From assembly GCF_018143015.1 (NCBI RefSeq), contig NC_054756.1:18869361-18933360 (forward strand): a DNA stretch of 64,000 nt, read 5' to 3'. The translations under genes and the position numbers were made by a program. Below the pieces are notes generated by a model, which saw only the letters and a program-made list of their open reading frames with translations, was not told the DNA's origin and did not search any database. Source of the DNA: Lytechinus variegatus. Its lineage: Eukaryota; Echinodermata; Echinoidea; Temnopleuroida; Toxopneustidae. Positions 47,137 through 57,803 of this stretch are shown here, piece after piece (the stretch's first letter is position 1; each line of letters begins with the position of its first letter).

Positions 47137-48026
47137 CCATGCCCTCTGGTGTTGAATATAAAACACGGTGTTTTACACCAAATAGTGTGTATCATATGCA
47201 GATTGCACACTGTGGACACCTGAATGGTGTATTAACAGTGTGTAGACATATACACTATGGATACCTCTACAGTGTTGGTGTTCACTGTGTATTTGCCTAT
47301 TCCAATGTGATTAACTCTCTTAAAATGCTGAAATTTGACAGTGTGTGGATAGTGTCCACTGCGGATACCTCCATGGTTTGATTAGGTCTTGGTGTGAACA
47401 CACATACTATGTGAAGAAGTGCTCACATTTAACAGACTGAGTGTGAAGAAACCTTTACACAGCATGGGCACCTCAATGGTGCGAGTAATTCTCAGTGTGT
47501 TGTGTGAAGTTGCGATTTGCTCTGTAAAAATGCTCCAATACGGCTCACACCGTTAAAGTGCTCAAATTTGATAGTGTTAATATAATTTTACACTGAATGC
47601 TGCTTCTCCACTGTGAGTGTTAAGTGTGTCCTGATAATGGCCTATGTGAAAAAAGTGATTTACACTCTTCAAATGCTCAAATTTAACAATGTAGAAAAAA
47701 AATCAGCCTGTGGACACCTCAACAATGTGAGATTCCACACTGTGTCCACGAAGTAGACAATGTGATTCACATCTGTTAAATGCTCGGATTTGACAGGGTG
47801 AAAATGATATCACATTGGAAACCTGAATGGTTCAGTTATTAATGTGTAGAGATCAACGTGACTCGCACTGTTAAATGCTCACTCGAAGTCAACAGAGTGA
47901 AGATATTTTCATGACACTGTGGAAACCTCAACAATTAGTTCACAGTGCATGATGTTGCCATATTCCATTATGATTCAAATGCTCTAATGCATAGGTCATG
48001 TAAGTGTGAAGATACTTTCACACTTT
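47137..48026. repeat. Degenerate array related to the GTGTTCACAG minisatellite
   Basis: Irregular units of roughly 90-120 bp combining GTGTGGACACCTCAATGGTG-like, GTGATTCACACTGTTAAA-like and TGCTCAAATTTGACAGTGTG-like phrases. The same phrases occur in the distal part of the array at 14835-15390. The units are strongly diverged, so this is an old array. Non-coding. Confidence 0.7.
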
Positions 48027-48769
48027 GTTTCATATAGAGGGATGCACTCTGCTCTTTCTAGCAGCGATTAGCTCTGATATGTTTCGACTTGTCCCCAATA
48101 TGACAAATCCCAACAGTTTGGTCAATTTTACTGAATTCTTCCTAAAAAGGAAAGGAAAATTTTGGCAAATTATGAGAAATTATTTAAAAGATAAATTTAA
48201 TATTGCAATCTCCATCTATATTAGTATTAGTATGTAAGTATTAGTCGCAAATTCTTCCAGTATGGTGCATTTTTTAAAGCCAGCTTTCATGTATAGATCA
48301 ACATCGGGGAATGTCTCAATGTATATGCATACAAAATAAATCAATGTCATCAATTGTGTGAAAATTTATGAAAATAATGTTTATACCATAATACTATCAT
48401 GTATACATGGTATATGATTAATTGATCTTATGTATAATAATTATACAGAAAAGAAACTTCAAGATTTTGTGCAAGAAAAAATGTTAAAGGTATCTGTTGG
48501 CAATACTGTCCACTATAATCTTCTTCTAAACTCATAATCATGTGTTAGTTTTAGGGCCAAATGTTTTCTGAAAATGCAGTTTTATATGTTTGGTAACTGT
48601 TTTTGAAAGGCAAAGTTGACTGAGTTTATTAATGTGTATACACGCGAGAAAGTATATATGCCATGCCAGGAATGGACTATTCTTTGTAAGAACTTTACTA
48701 TTGTATATATTGCTCCAATGTGACCATGGACATGTATTATTGTATATAATTATAAATCTTTTTGGAACG
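48027..48769. other. No gene seen
   Basis: AT-rich with no delimited feature. Confidence 0.45.
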
Positions 48770-49345
48770 GCTTCATCTCAACAACAAGTTGATTTTAATG
48801 AAAAGAGTGAAAAGATAATAATAAAAAGCAATAACACTGACAATTGTGTTTTAAGTGAATGTAAAATAAGAAATTTATGGCATCTATATTATTCTTTATT
48901 TACCTTTCACCACAATGTCGTCAACAGGATATAGTATACATCATACTTTACAATAGATACTCTAAAAATATTGAGTAAGAAATTAGCCATTATTGTTTAA
49001 TAAAGAGGTAATGTGCTTCTTCATTGCATAAAACATGATACAAGGATGAATTCTCACGCAACATTGTATAAACGTTACACATTACCAGTATTAGGTATTG
49101 CTTTGCCCAACAAACATGCGTGTGTTTCCTTCTAATTGCTTTTTCTTCTTTTTGTAGTATGAGAATGATATTGTCCCTTTCATTACTTTGCCCATAGATT
49201 TAAGAAAATGTAAAGCTTCACGATTCCTTAAACCTTTTATATCCATCAATCTTTCGTTAGAATTGTTATTGGTATCATTTTTTTTTATGTTTTGTTCTTA
49301 TTATCAAAATCAAATTGTTGTTGGAATAAACTTGTCCGTTCTGCC
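48770..49345. mobile_element. Decayed palindromic MITE, TTAAAGG family, copy 4
   Basis: The left part carries CAAGTTGATTTTAATGAAAA, ATAACACTGACAATT and GAATGTAAAATAAGAAATTT, in the order seen in copies 1-3. The right part ends AAATCAAATTGTTGTTGGAA then TAAACTTGTCC. Termini are eroded and approximate. The 104-codon open frame 49188-49499 runs across this decayed right half, which weakens any coding interpretation there. Confidence 0.55.
49158..49196 (+). CDS. Candidate alternative tail exon start (YEND...)
   Basis: A good acceptor (long pyrimidine tract ending TTTTTGTAG) is followed in phase 0 by YENDIVPFITLPID. Other phases hit stops at once or within 40 bp. Joined to the microexon at 46884 it would give RKNHDE-YENDIV, placing a tyrosine at the same distance from RK as in the 42580 exon (RKTPNGY). 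YEND fits the pYxN pattern of Grb2-type SH2 ligands. The open frame continues to a stop at 49499 but its later part is MITE-derived and hydrophobic; the true exon end, if the exon is real, is unknown. Confidence 0.25.
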
Positions 49346-50640
49346 TATATTATTGTATGGACAATACCAGATTGGAAAGTGTCATTGTATGATTTCTTTG
49401 TACATTGAATCCGTTGTTTCCTTTTACAACTGCTTTTCTTTATTGTGTTCTCCATGGTTATGTATTATATCGAATATGCGTTTCTCACTCCTGGTATGAA
49501 ACCTCAATATTGTTCTTCTTAAAAAATGATTTGAAAGTACAAATGATTATAATTCGCTAGGAAATAGTGCTAAATTCAGCATTCTTAGGAGCTCATGTGG
49601 TGACTGAACTTTGGGTGTTGATTTAAGCACTGGAAGTGCTTATGACAGCACCTTAATGTAGGTGCTCAATGCAGCATTCCACGTCCTACTTCAGCATCCC
49701 AAGTGATGAAAATCAACACCTGAAGTGTAAAGTCAATAGAAGAGCTGTAAAGGGTGCTGAATTTATGAACTTGTTTAAAAGTAAAGAGTGTAGAATGCAT
49801 AGATGAGTCAATTTGATGCAGTTCTGATTTGATGAACATCCAATCATGTAGATTTTTTTAATGTTGGAGAATTTTTTAAGGTTTTCAACCATCCAGATCT
49901 CTCGTTTTTTGTGATTTTCCGTTTTGTTTTAAAGGTTATGCTTCTACTGCACACTCATAAACACGTGGTATTTTCTGTCTTTTCTTTTTGTTAGGAGAAA
50001 TGTCCACATTTTCTCCATGTTAAATGTTTGTGATGTATGTAAATATGTTTATTACACGATTATGTTTTTTTTTTACACCAGAACGATATATATCTGTTTT
50101 TATATTTTAAATGAGGTATTGTATATCGTTATATTAGATTGCTATAGTGAGCTGTATTAAACTTCCACTGGTAACTCGCATCTTTCGGGAATAACCATCG
50201 ATTGAATTTATGAACCATTTAACATTCTGGTTTTGAAGCATATGTTTTTTGTAGATTTTTTTTTCTATTAACCTTGCCAAATATATACGTTCTTCTTATT
50301 CGTTTAAAAGTATTAAACAAATTAGAGCACCCCCCAAAAAAAGAGACATATTTGTCTACCAAAATGTTGATAGTACCTATTATATTTTCCGGACTTATTA
50401 TTACTACGACGTCGTCCTAAAAAAGATGTGTAATGTGATTACTAAAAAAAGGCTGATTACTCTCAAGAAATGCGCATTTAATTTATTACAATAGTGTATT
50501 TTGACTTTTGTATGTACAAATGTATCCTTTTTATGATTGGTGCTGTAAATCAATGGAGATAATTGTGCTTGAATAAACGATGTGTTATTGTTCATGAAAA
50601 AAGAATGTCTATTCAATCGTTTTTGTCTCTGACTCCATGT
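49346..50640. other. No gene seen
   Basis: AT-rich. TGTAAATA (about 50038) and AATAAA (about 50574) would suit a 3' untranslated region if the candidate exon at 49158 is used, but nothing proves it. The stretch 49595-49770 has inverted-looking AGCACTGGAAGTGCT and repeated GTGCTCAATGCAGCATT words. Confidence 0.35.
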
Positions 50641-50671
50641 TAAATGGATTGGGAATTGACGTAATTGTAAT

Positions 50672-50830
50672 TGGAGAGCGAGAGGGGATGGATGAGAGAG
50701 GGGTGCTTAGAGGGAAGAGGAGGAGGGGGAGGGAGGGGGGAGAAAGAGAATGAAAGAAAGGGAGGAGGAAGGGGGGGTGAGGAGCGAGAGAAGCACACCC
50801 AGATATATGAGGAAGGAGGGGGAGATGGGA
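50672..50830 (+). repeat. Purine-rich (GA/G) tract
   Basis: About 160 bp of nearly pure purine on the plus strand with several closely spaced G runs (GGAGGAGGGGGAGGGAGG). Such tracts can form triplex or G-quadruplex structures; the matching open frames are compositional. Confidence 0.8.
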
Positions 50831-51404
50831 GAATCGATAAGAGGTTTAGCACATCAACGAACAAAATATGTGGAGCAAATAAAACGAATGCTAAGTCTAC
50901 ATCTTGGAACTGTGAAATAGAAATTGCCGAACATTCGAGTATATAGGAAGAGGAAAAAAGAAGGAAGAAGGATATTTTTGCCTATATAGTTTATGAGACT
51001 GGAATGAGTAGGCAAAAAGGGGCTTAATCGTTTGAATTATTACCACTTTACTTAATATTTTATTATTCAAATGGGACAAATAATAAATATCTACACCAAA
51101 TTTCTATTCAAATTACTTTAGCATGACTGTAACGTATATACCTTACTCTGAGGGCAATGTATACAATAATCAATACATGAATTCATTATTACCTGGTATT
51201 TTTTATCGCCGGAATAAGTTTCATCTTTGAATGTTACCCAATGTATGATCACATTGATCAGTTGATGTAATTTTTCCCTGAGTTAACATTATAATGGACC
51301 CCCCCCCCTTTTTTAAGACAGTACATCCACTAAGCTGCAGTCGTCGATTTGCCATCGGTATGCTGTAACCAGTAAAAAAATCAATAAAAATGGTGCCAAT
51401 TACC
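50831..51404. other. No gene seen
   Basis: AT-rich with a C run near 51299-51308. Confidence 0.45.
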
Positions 51405-51576
51405 TACACTAGTGATTCAGCAAGGTACACATTTCGGACCACTCTTATTCATTGCGTTTGTTCTTGATGCCGTCATTCAAGCCGATGGCATTTTGTCGTC
51501 TACTGCATGCAGTTTCTTTCGTGATGATCTGCGCAAGACATACCCATCATGCTTTATCGAAGGTCGGCTGTTTGAA
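51405..51576 (+). pseudogene. Possible LINE reverse-transcriptase fragment
   Basis: In one frame the sequence reads IQQGTHFGPLLFIAFVLDA, then about 20 residues later FFRDDLR, then a stop (about 51576). QG..xGPLLF followed at this distance by a x-DD-L motif resembles the conserved core of non-LTR reverse transcriptases. The intervening part is short compared with intact enzymes, and no flanking endonuclease or RNase H region was seen. If real it is a fossil fragment. Confidence 0.4.
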
Positions 51577-52111
51577 AACTGATCCTTTTTCAGTTTACAT
51601 CAATAGTGCATTTTACATAATGAAAAAAAAATAACACCGGGGAATAAAAAAAGGTGAAGTTAATAACCATTGAATAGGCACACACTTTACTACTTAGAAT
51701 TGAATGGTGAGAGAGCATATGTGTGTTTTTACCTTGGACTCTACTGGTAAGGTTGATGGTTTTACCAAGGGATCTGTCAGTATCTACTAATATTGTGCGT
51801 CTGACATTTAAAAGGCAAATACATGTATTTTGTAATGTAACTGGAAATGAATTTGAGTTATATATTAAAACAGCCCCCTTTCCAGGCTTGCTATAGCTGT
51901 ATCTATCCATTAACCTACTACAAAACTCTGAACTTTAACATTGATATTGCCAATTAATGGAAAGCACAATTCACCATCACTTCCGTTCACCTTTACAGCT
52001 GCTTATAAACATTTTCAAAATGTTAACTGATCTGTAGGAGCTGCGGAACGTTTTGGTCTTTTCTTTTGGGAGGGGATGTCTCAATTTGGCTGAACATGCA
52101 AGAAAAAAAAC
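51577..52111. other. No gene seen
   Basis: AT-rich with no delimited feature. Confidence 0.45.
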
Positions 52112-52548
52112 CCACACACCAGTGGCGTACCTAGGATTTTCCACAGGGGGGGGGGGGCAAATTCGTCCGCCCAAAATTTGACAAGCAAAAAAAAAAGATC
52201 TTCAACCACAAATATAGGATTATGTTCCAGAAAAAAAATGACAAGCAAAAAAAAAGGTATTCAAGCTCGTCAGGGGGGGGGGGGGGCAGGGATACATCCT
52301 TTGCATATGGGTTGTGACTCGTCAGGGGGGGGGGCAAATTCGTCCGCCCAAAATTTGACAAGCAAAAAAAAAAGATCTTCAACCACAAATATAGGATTAT
52401 GTTCCAGAAAAAAAAATGACAAGCAAAAAAAAAGGTATTCAAGCTCGTCAGGGGGGGGGGGCAGGGATACATCCTTTGCATATGGGTTGTGACTCGTCAG
52501 GGGGGGGCAGACTGCCCCCCCCCCCGTAGGTACGCTAGTGCCACACAC
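52112..52548. mobile_element. hAT-like MITE with 8-bp duplication and internal 177-bp tandem repeat
   Basis: CCACACAC (52112-52119 and 52541-52548) flanks an element of 421 bp that starts CAGTGGCGTACCTAGG and ends CGTAGGTACGCTAGTG. An 8-bp duplication and CA-starting TIRs fit hAT elements. Inside, a unit (G run, GCAAATTCGTCCGCCC, AATTTGACAAGCAAAAAA, TCAACCACAAATATAGG, CAAGCTCGTCAGGGG, ATACATCCTTTGCATATGG) is present twice in tandem with a 177-bp period and almost no differences, so the duplication is recent. Long poly-G runs separate the units. Non-autonomous. Confidence 0.85.
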
Positions 52549-53182
52549 ACGATCAAATGGTGATATAAACGTTTTTATACATGCACGTTCATTGATAATC
52601 CCTCTTTGGGCTCCGCGGCTCTTGATCTGTGTCATTCACGTTCATGACGATACAAGTTGTTCTTCGTACATGTAATTCATTTATTTTACTATATCTTTTT
52701 GCTTAGAAAAAAAAGTTATGATATAGGTCTAAGTCTGAAAAACCCCTCTGTGTTGTTTCGGGTTATTATCAGAAAGAATTATCAAAACTAAACATATTAT
52801 CAAGGAGGCTAAAAGTCACGTAGGTCCTTATCTATCGTGCACCTTTTATCAACTCAATGTCTATTACTCTTCAAGTCCTCACAAATTAATTAACTATCAA
52901 GTCATGATACATGTGTAGAAAATCTGATAATGTCGGTTAATGATTTGAGAAGTGTCGTTGTTTTTATAAAATAGGCATGTTTACATCAAGTTTAGTTCGA
53001 TTTTAAGCATAGGCTGAGCTACGAAGTTAGCCGGTTGGTCTACGAACCATCTCTCGCACTCTTTGGTAAGTACTGTAAACTAATTAGTTTCGAAATCATT
53101 TACCCAGGGCCGTGACATGGATATTTTGGCATGGTTTGAGTTTTCTTCTTCCCCACATTCCAAAGGAACCCTTTATATTTTA
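52549..53182. other. No gene seen
   Basis: AT-rich with no delimited feature. Confidence 0.45.
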
Positions 53183-53516
53183 TCCCTTCTCAGGGGCGGA
53201 AATCTCACCAAAAAGGTAGGGGGACAAGGAAATTTGACAAGAAAAAAAAAACATTTATCTTCATCAACCCATATTTAAGGTCATTTTGATTAAAATAAAT
53301 TGGACAAGCAAAACAAAAGGGTTATCTCAAAAGTTAGGTCATCTCGTCAAAAAATGCACGTTTTATTTTGATTTTGAATGATGTATTTCTTGCCATCATA
53401 AAAAGACCAAGAATAGTAGGGGGAACATTTAATATTGTGCCCCCCCTACTAATTTTTTGAGTAGGGGGCACGTCCCCCTGCCCCCCCCCCCCTTGATATC
53501 CGCCCATGCCCCTTCT
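53183..53516. mobile_element. hAT-like MITE, TIR CAGGGGCGGAAATC
   Basis: TCCCTTCT (53183-53190) and CCCCTTCT (53509-53516) are an 8-bp duplication with one mismatch. The element starts CAGGGGCGGAAATC and ends GATATCCGCCCATG. Internal GACAAGAAAAAA and GACAAGCAAAA words and flanking G/C runs resemble the element at 52120, so the two are likely related subfamilies. Non-coding. Confidence 0.7.
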
Positions 53517-54511
53517 AATATTCAAGTAGTTTTGATAGAGTGCCATCATCTTCCATTTTACAATGCGAATTATTAGTTGTTGATCATGGTACTATGCTAC
53601 GACCTTATTTTTTTATAACTTATTGTAGGCCTACATCATATCAGTTTTATACATTTACTTTAATCGATTGCGCCTTAGTGGGTGTTGCAAGGAAATATTT
53701 GCGATCAATTGCAAATATTCTTTTGCAATTTTACAACTAATAGATCAACGTTAGCTTTAGCAAATTAGATTAAACTTCTTGTTTCAAGGAGCAAATTAGC
53801 AATCAATCACTAATTTGCAATTAACTGCAAGACCTATGATTGATTTAGGGACCATCAATTGACTTGCAATTCAATATCAATTCAATTCAATTCTTTTATT
53901 TCATTTCCATTCAAAACATAATACAAAGTAATATAAAACAATATAAATCAAATGCAATTTTACAGAAGGGCATTCTTACTTCGTAAAAAAAAAAACACAG
54001 TATAATATAGAGCATAAATGGATATGGAAATGAGGGGGATCCACTAAAAAGCAAAGCTTGTAAAATTGTGGAACCCCCTTGGAAAAGAAGAAATTATAGT
54101 CGACTTACTATATGCGTACATGCATGTATTACAGGAAAGAAAAAGAGAAAAAGAAATCATATTGACGGAAACATAAAAACTGATCAAATGCAAAGCTTTT
54201 CACACAAAGAGGTCTTCGTTGTAAAGGATATGTTGCACAAGACAGGAAAAAACAATTGATCGCAAGTTTCTTACAACACCCCTTTAGTAGGGTCACTGGG
54301 CCATTTAATATGTGTATAGAACATGTAGAATCAAACTGTTTATACAAACATTTGTAAAATGATACTTATCGTTACAATAAGATAATATATTTCAATATCC
54401 ACTTTGAATGATATCAAAATAAAATGTGCAAGTTATGACATTTTACCTTCAAGATTACATAATTCATAAACATTTAGTTTTTCCATCTTTCATCTAAGCC
54501 AAGACATGCTA
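53517..54511. other. No gene seen; GCAATT-rich stretch
   Basis: Between 53695 and 53880 the words TTGCAATT and GATCAATTGCAA recur in both orientations, a diffuse inverted-repeat region that could be a decayed MITE. The remainder is AT-rich. Confidence 0.4.
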
Positions 54512-54999
54512 ATGCATTGTTCACACAGAGCCGAGTTGGATGTACGAGTTTGTGCGAGTTGTGGCGAGTTTATTTTTTGGGCTACTCGCGGTAACTCTTC
54601 ATTTAACTCTTGATAACTCTCCGTTACTCGCAGCAACTCGGCACAGCTCTTTACAACTCTTGGCAGCTCGACGCAACTCGAGTGATGTCGCAGTAAGCTC
54701 GTGCAATTTTTAAAAATTTCAAAATTTTGTCAAGCTCTCGAGAACTCTTGAAAGACTCGATCAAACTCGGAACAACTCGAAGTAGACTCGCTAAACTAGT
54801 GAGAAACTCTTCGTAAACTCTTGGCAACTCGTGAAAAATCGAAGAAATTTGCATAAATTACCATATATTTCCATACACGAGTTCCCGCGATTCTAATACG
54901 ACCAGCTGCGAGTTCTGCACGAGCTCGCCGAGTCACTTGGGAGCTAAACACGAGGTTTACAAGAGTATAGCGAGTTATGAAGAGTGTGGATAATTTTGG

Positions 55000-55340
55000 T
55001 TTCTATCAAGTGGGTCCCTGAACATTTAGGGTCAACGAACTTTGATAATGTTGGGTGTATGTGCAGAATTTTCATCATAACTTTAAAAGTTTATGGATCT
55101 AGTTCATGAAACTTGGACATGAGATCAACAATGTATCCCTCAATATCCTGTGCCCGTTTCAGGTCACATGACCAAGATCAGATGTCATTTAAGGTCAAAA
55201 AACCTTGCCCGTGTTGGGGGTATTTGTCTAATTGGCATCATAACTTAGAAAGTTTATCGATCTAGTTCATCAAACATCTAAAAGGGTATTCAAATATGAA
55301 TGATTGTTTTGCACACTTCTTAGTTCACATGATCATGGTC
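55000..55340. repeat. Tandem repeat, about 170-bp unit (GGTCACATGACCAAG)
   Basis: Two units are clear: CATCATAACTTTAAAAGTTT near 55072 and CATCATAACTTAGAAAGTTT near 55240. Each is followed by GATCTAGTTCATSAAAC, a CAGGTCACATGACC or GTTCACATGATC word, and GGTCAAYGAA-type words. It lies inside the AACTCG element. Confidence 0.65.
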
Positions 55341-56099
55341 ATTTGGGGTCGATGAATATAGTATTTTATTATGTTTTTTTATATTTCTAAAAGTGTACAT
55401 AACAACTCAACTGTGTTGAATATCATGACATTGGTTTTAATTTCAGGTATATCGTTAATCATATAGCAAACGGCAGTTCATATTTTTATTTTACCTTTTT
55501 AATGTATTGTTCTTTATAGAATTCTGAATACAAAGATTTACTTCAATAATGGCCTTGGTTTCAATAATTAACTGCTGCAAACTTAGGCACAGACGTATAA
55601 AGCTTTAAAATATAAAAGCACATGTTTTTATTCAAGCGAATTGACCAATATAAAAGAGTATAACATTTATTCTTTTTTTCTATGGTACAAAAATAATCAA
55701 TTTTACTTGATAATAATGTGGTTTTAAAAAGTCTTTGAGAAAGGAAGTCTCACAATTCACCAGTTTCTGCAGGGAGATGAATTTAGCTACGAGAGTATTT
55801 GGATCAATCTTGCTCATAAGTCCAGGGTACACTGTTAGAAAATTTGTCCTTAAAATAAAAGAAGTTCCTGCAGCAAAGTCTCGAGAACACCTGTAATCTT
55901 ACCAAATTGCGTAATCTGACAGGAAATTGGTATTGGGTGTATGGGACCTTACAAATTTCCTTTAATAAAACACCCTTTTCCCCTTTTTTAACAGACCTGA
56001 TCTGTTAAATTGCAGAAAAAAATCTCATGCAACACCATTTACTCAAGAAAATACGAATTCTGTTATACAATTATTTGTCCCCATTCAATACTGCTAGGG

Positions 56100-56970
56100 C
56101 CTGTAGCGGCCATTTTGACTTTCAAAATACAGTATTTATCTTCATCCTAGAAGAAGATATGACTTATTCTGTTATGTTTTCAGATAATGTTTTACTCATA
56201 GATCACAATCATGTACATCTATGGTGCTTTCTCCTATGAATATTGGTTTCCCAATTCGCATTGTACGTACATGTAATACAATAGATGTCTATGGTGGCCA
56301 TTTTGAAAGTCAAAATGCAGTATTTTAACAAAAATATGAAACCTGAATTATATATTTCGTTCAATTATGTTTTTGTAGATAGTATCCCATTTGTTTATCA
56401 CAAATTCAGGCATTATAGTACACTCTTGTCATTTTTGGGGGTCCTTATTTCCATTGTACATAATACTGTTAGGGCCAATGACGGCTATTTTTAATATCAA
56501 AATACAGCATTCATCCCATACATGACATAATAAATAATATATCTCGTTAGTGACAATGATTTTCATGAATAACCTCGTTCCCCGGGCCTCGTTCATATAG
56601 ATCATAATTACTTGCAGTGATAGCGCTCATTTTTTGTGAAAATGAGTTTTCGCCATTTATATTGTACATAATAAAAGTATACAGGGGTCTATGTGGCAGC
56701 CATTTTGAATATCAATATTTTTGTTGTAAAAAAATAAATTTATTTAGAGAGTATTTTACTCCTGCCACACAATTACATGGATTTTTTTAGCTATTGTGAG
56801 GACAATCTTGTGATTTACATGGGTAATTTGCATATTTTGGCGGCCACATTGGATTTTGCCAATTTGCGGAAATGCTCAAGATTTACACGAGTGGCATCAT
56901 TCAGATTCCTAATCAGCAACCTCAAATCGATAGGAAATCATAAAAGAATATTGTATATATGAAAAAAAGG
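56100..56970. repeat. Tandem repeat, about 190-bp unit (GGCCATTTTGA)
   Basis: CGGCCATTTTGACTTTCAAAATACAG-type phrases begin near 56107, 56295, 56481, 56694 and 56840 (the last diverged), at intervals of about 188, 186, 213 and 146 bp. Each unit also holds CATTGTACATAATA-like and CTCATAGATCACAA-like words. Strong divergence indicates age. Non-coding. Confidence 0.7.
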
Positions 56971-57803
56971 TTACGCCTCTTCTAGCCTGGACGAAAATGC
57001 CCACCTATAACTCGTATGAAGATCTTGAAAGACTCTCAGTAAACTCTGCCAAACTCGAGAAAAGATCGCAATCACTCGAGCAGTACTCGTCGATAACTCT
57101 TCATGACTCGTACTGCGCTCTGGTTAATCTTTTAAACATTCCTGAAAATGTACCATTTTTCCCCCGAGTTTCCGCGGGTTGGAACTCGCGGAAGCTCGCA
57201 GGGACTCGTACACCCAACTCGGCTCTGTGTGAACAATGCATAAGGGATCGAGAATTAATGGAAGATTTTAATCAATGTCAGACGCCGGTGTTATTTGTGA
57301 CTCATATTAATGCTCGTATTAGTTACGTCCTACCCCCCCCCCTAAAAAGGGCCATTCATATTTTTACCCCTCTATTTTGAAATATCCTCCTCAAACGATT
57401 TCCTACGAATCTCTGTATTCGAAATATTTTGTCATAATGTGTTACCTGTCGTTGCACATATTACAGTACATGGTGTGATTTATATGCCCATTATCGGACT
57501 ATACAGACATGATTAATCTGATATTGTATTTTTGTTTGTTTATATCCCGGGGGGGGGGGCACTTCCATTAACGAGTGGATATACCATGCGCGACCAAGGG
57601 GTCTCGAGCACCATAAACACGTATTTTCCATATTCTGAAAATGCACCCCTTAACAAGTATAGACGTGTGAAACCCTACCCTTAACAAGTATTGGAAAGAA
57701 AACGACACTCTTGGCAAGTATTCCATGAAATGAACCCCTAAACAATTACAAATGAGCGATATTCTATTAAGTGTGTTCGTCGACGTCGGTCGTCGATTTT
57801 ACC

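Larger units (their letters stand above)
54518..57235. mobile_element. Large inverted-terminal element with AACTCG arrays and captured satellites
   Basis: The left end TGTTCACACAGAGCCGAG then TTGG and the right end CCAACTCGGCTCTGTG then TGAACA are perfect inverted copies over about 22 bp and remain similar for about 60 bp. Both are flanked by ATGCAT. The outer parts (54540-54975 and 57000-57210) are dense in AACTCG/CGAGTT words. The 2-kb interior carries two unrelated tandem repeats (see 55000-55340 and 56100-56970). Either a single 2.7-kb element has captured satellites, or two neighbouring copies flank older DNA. Confidence 0.6.

Noticed and set aside
49188..49499. A 104-codon hydrophobic frame as an independent membrane protein
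   Set aside because: Much of it is a decayed MITE right half; the composition is that of AT-rich non-coding DNA.
50671..50946. A Gly/Glu/Arg-rich open frame
   Set aside because: It is the translation of a purine-rich tract.
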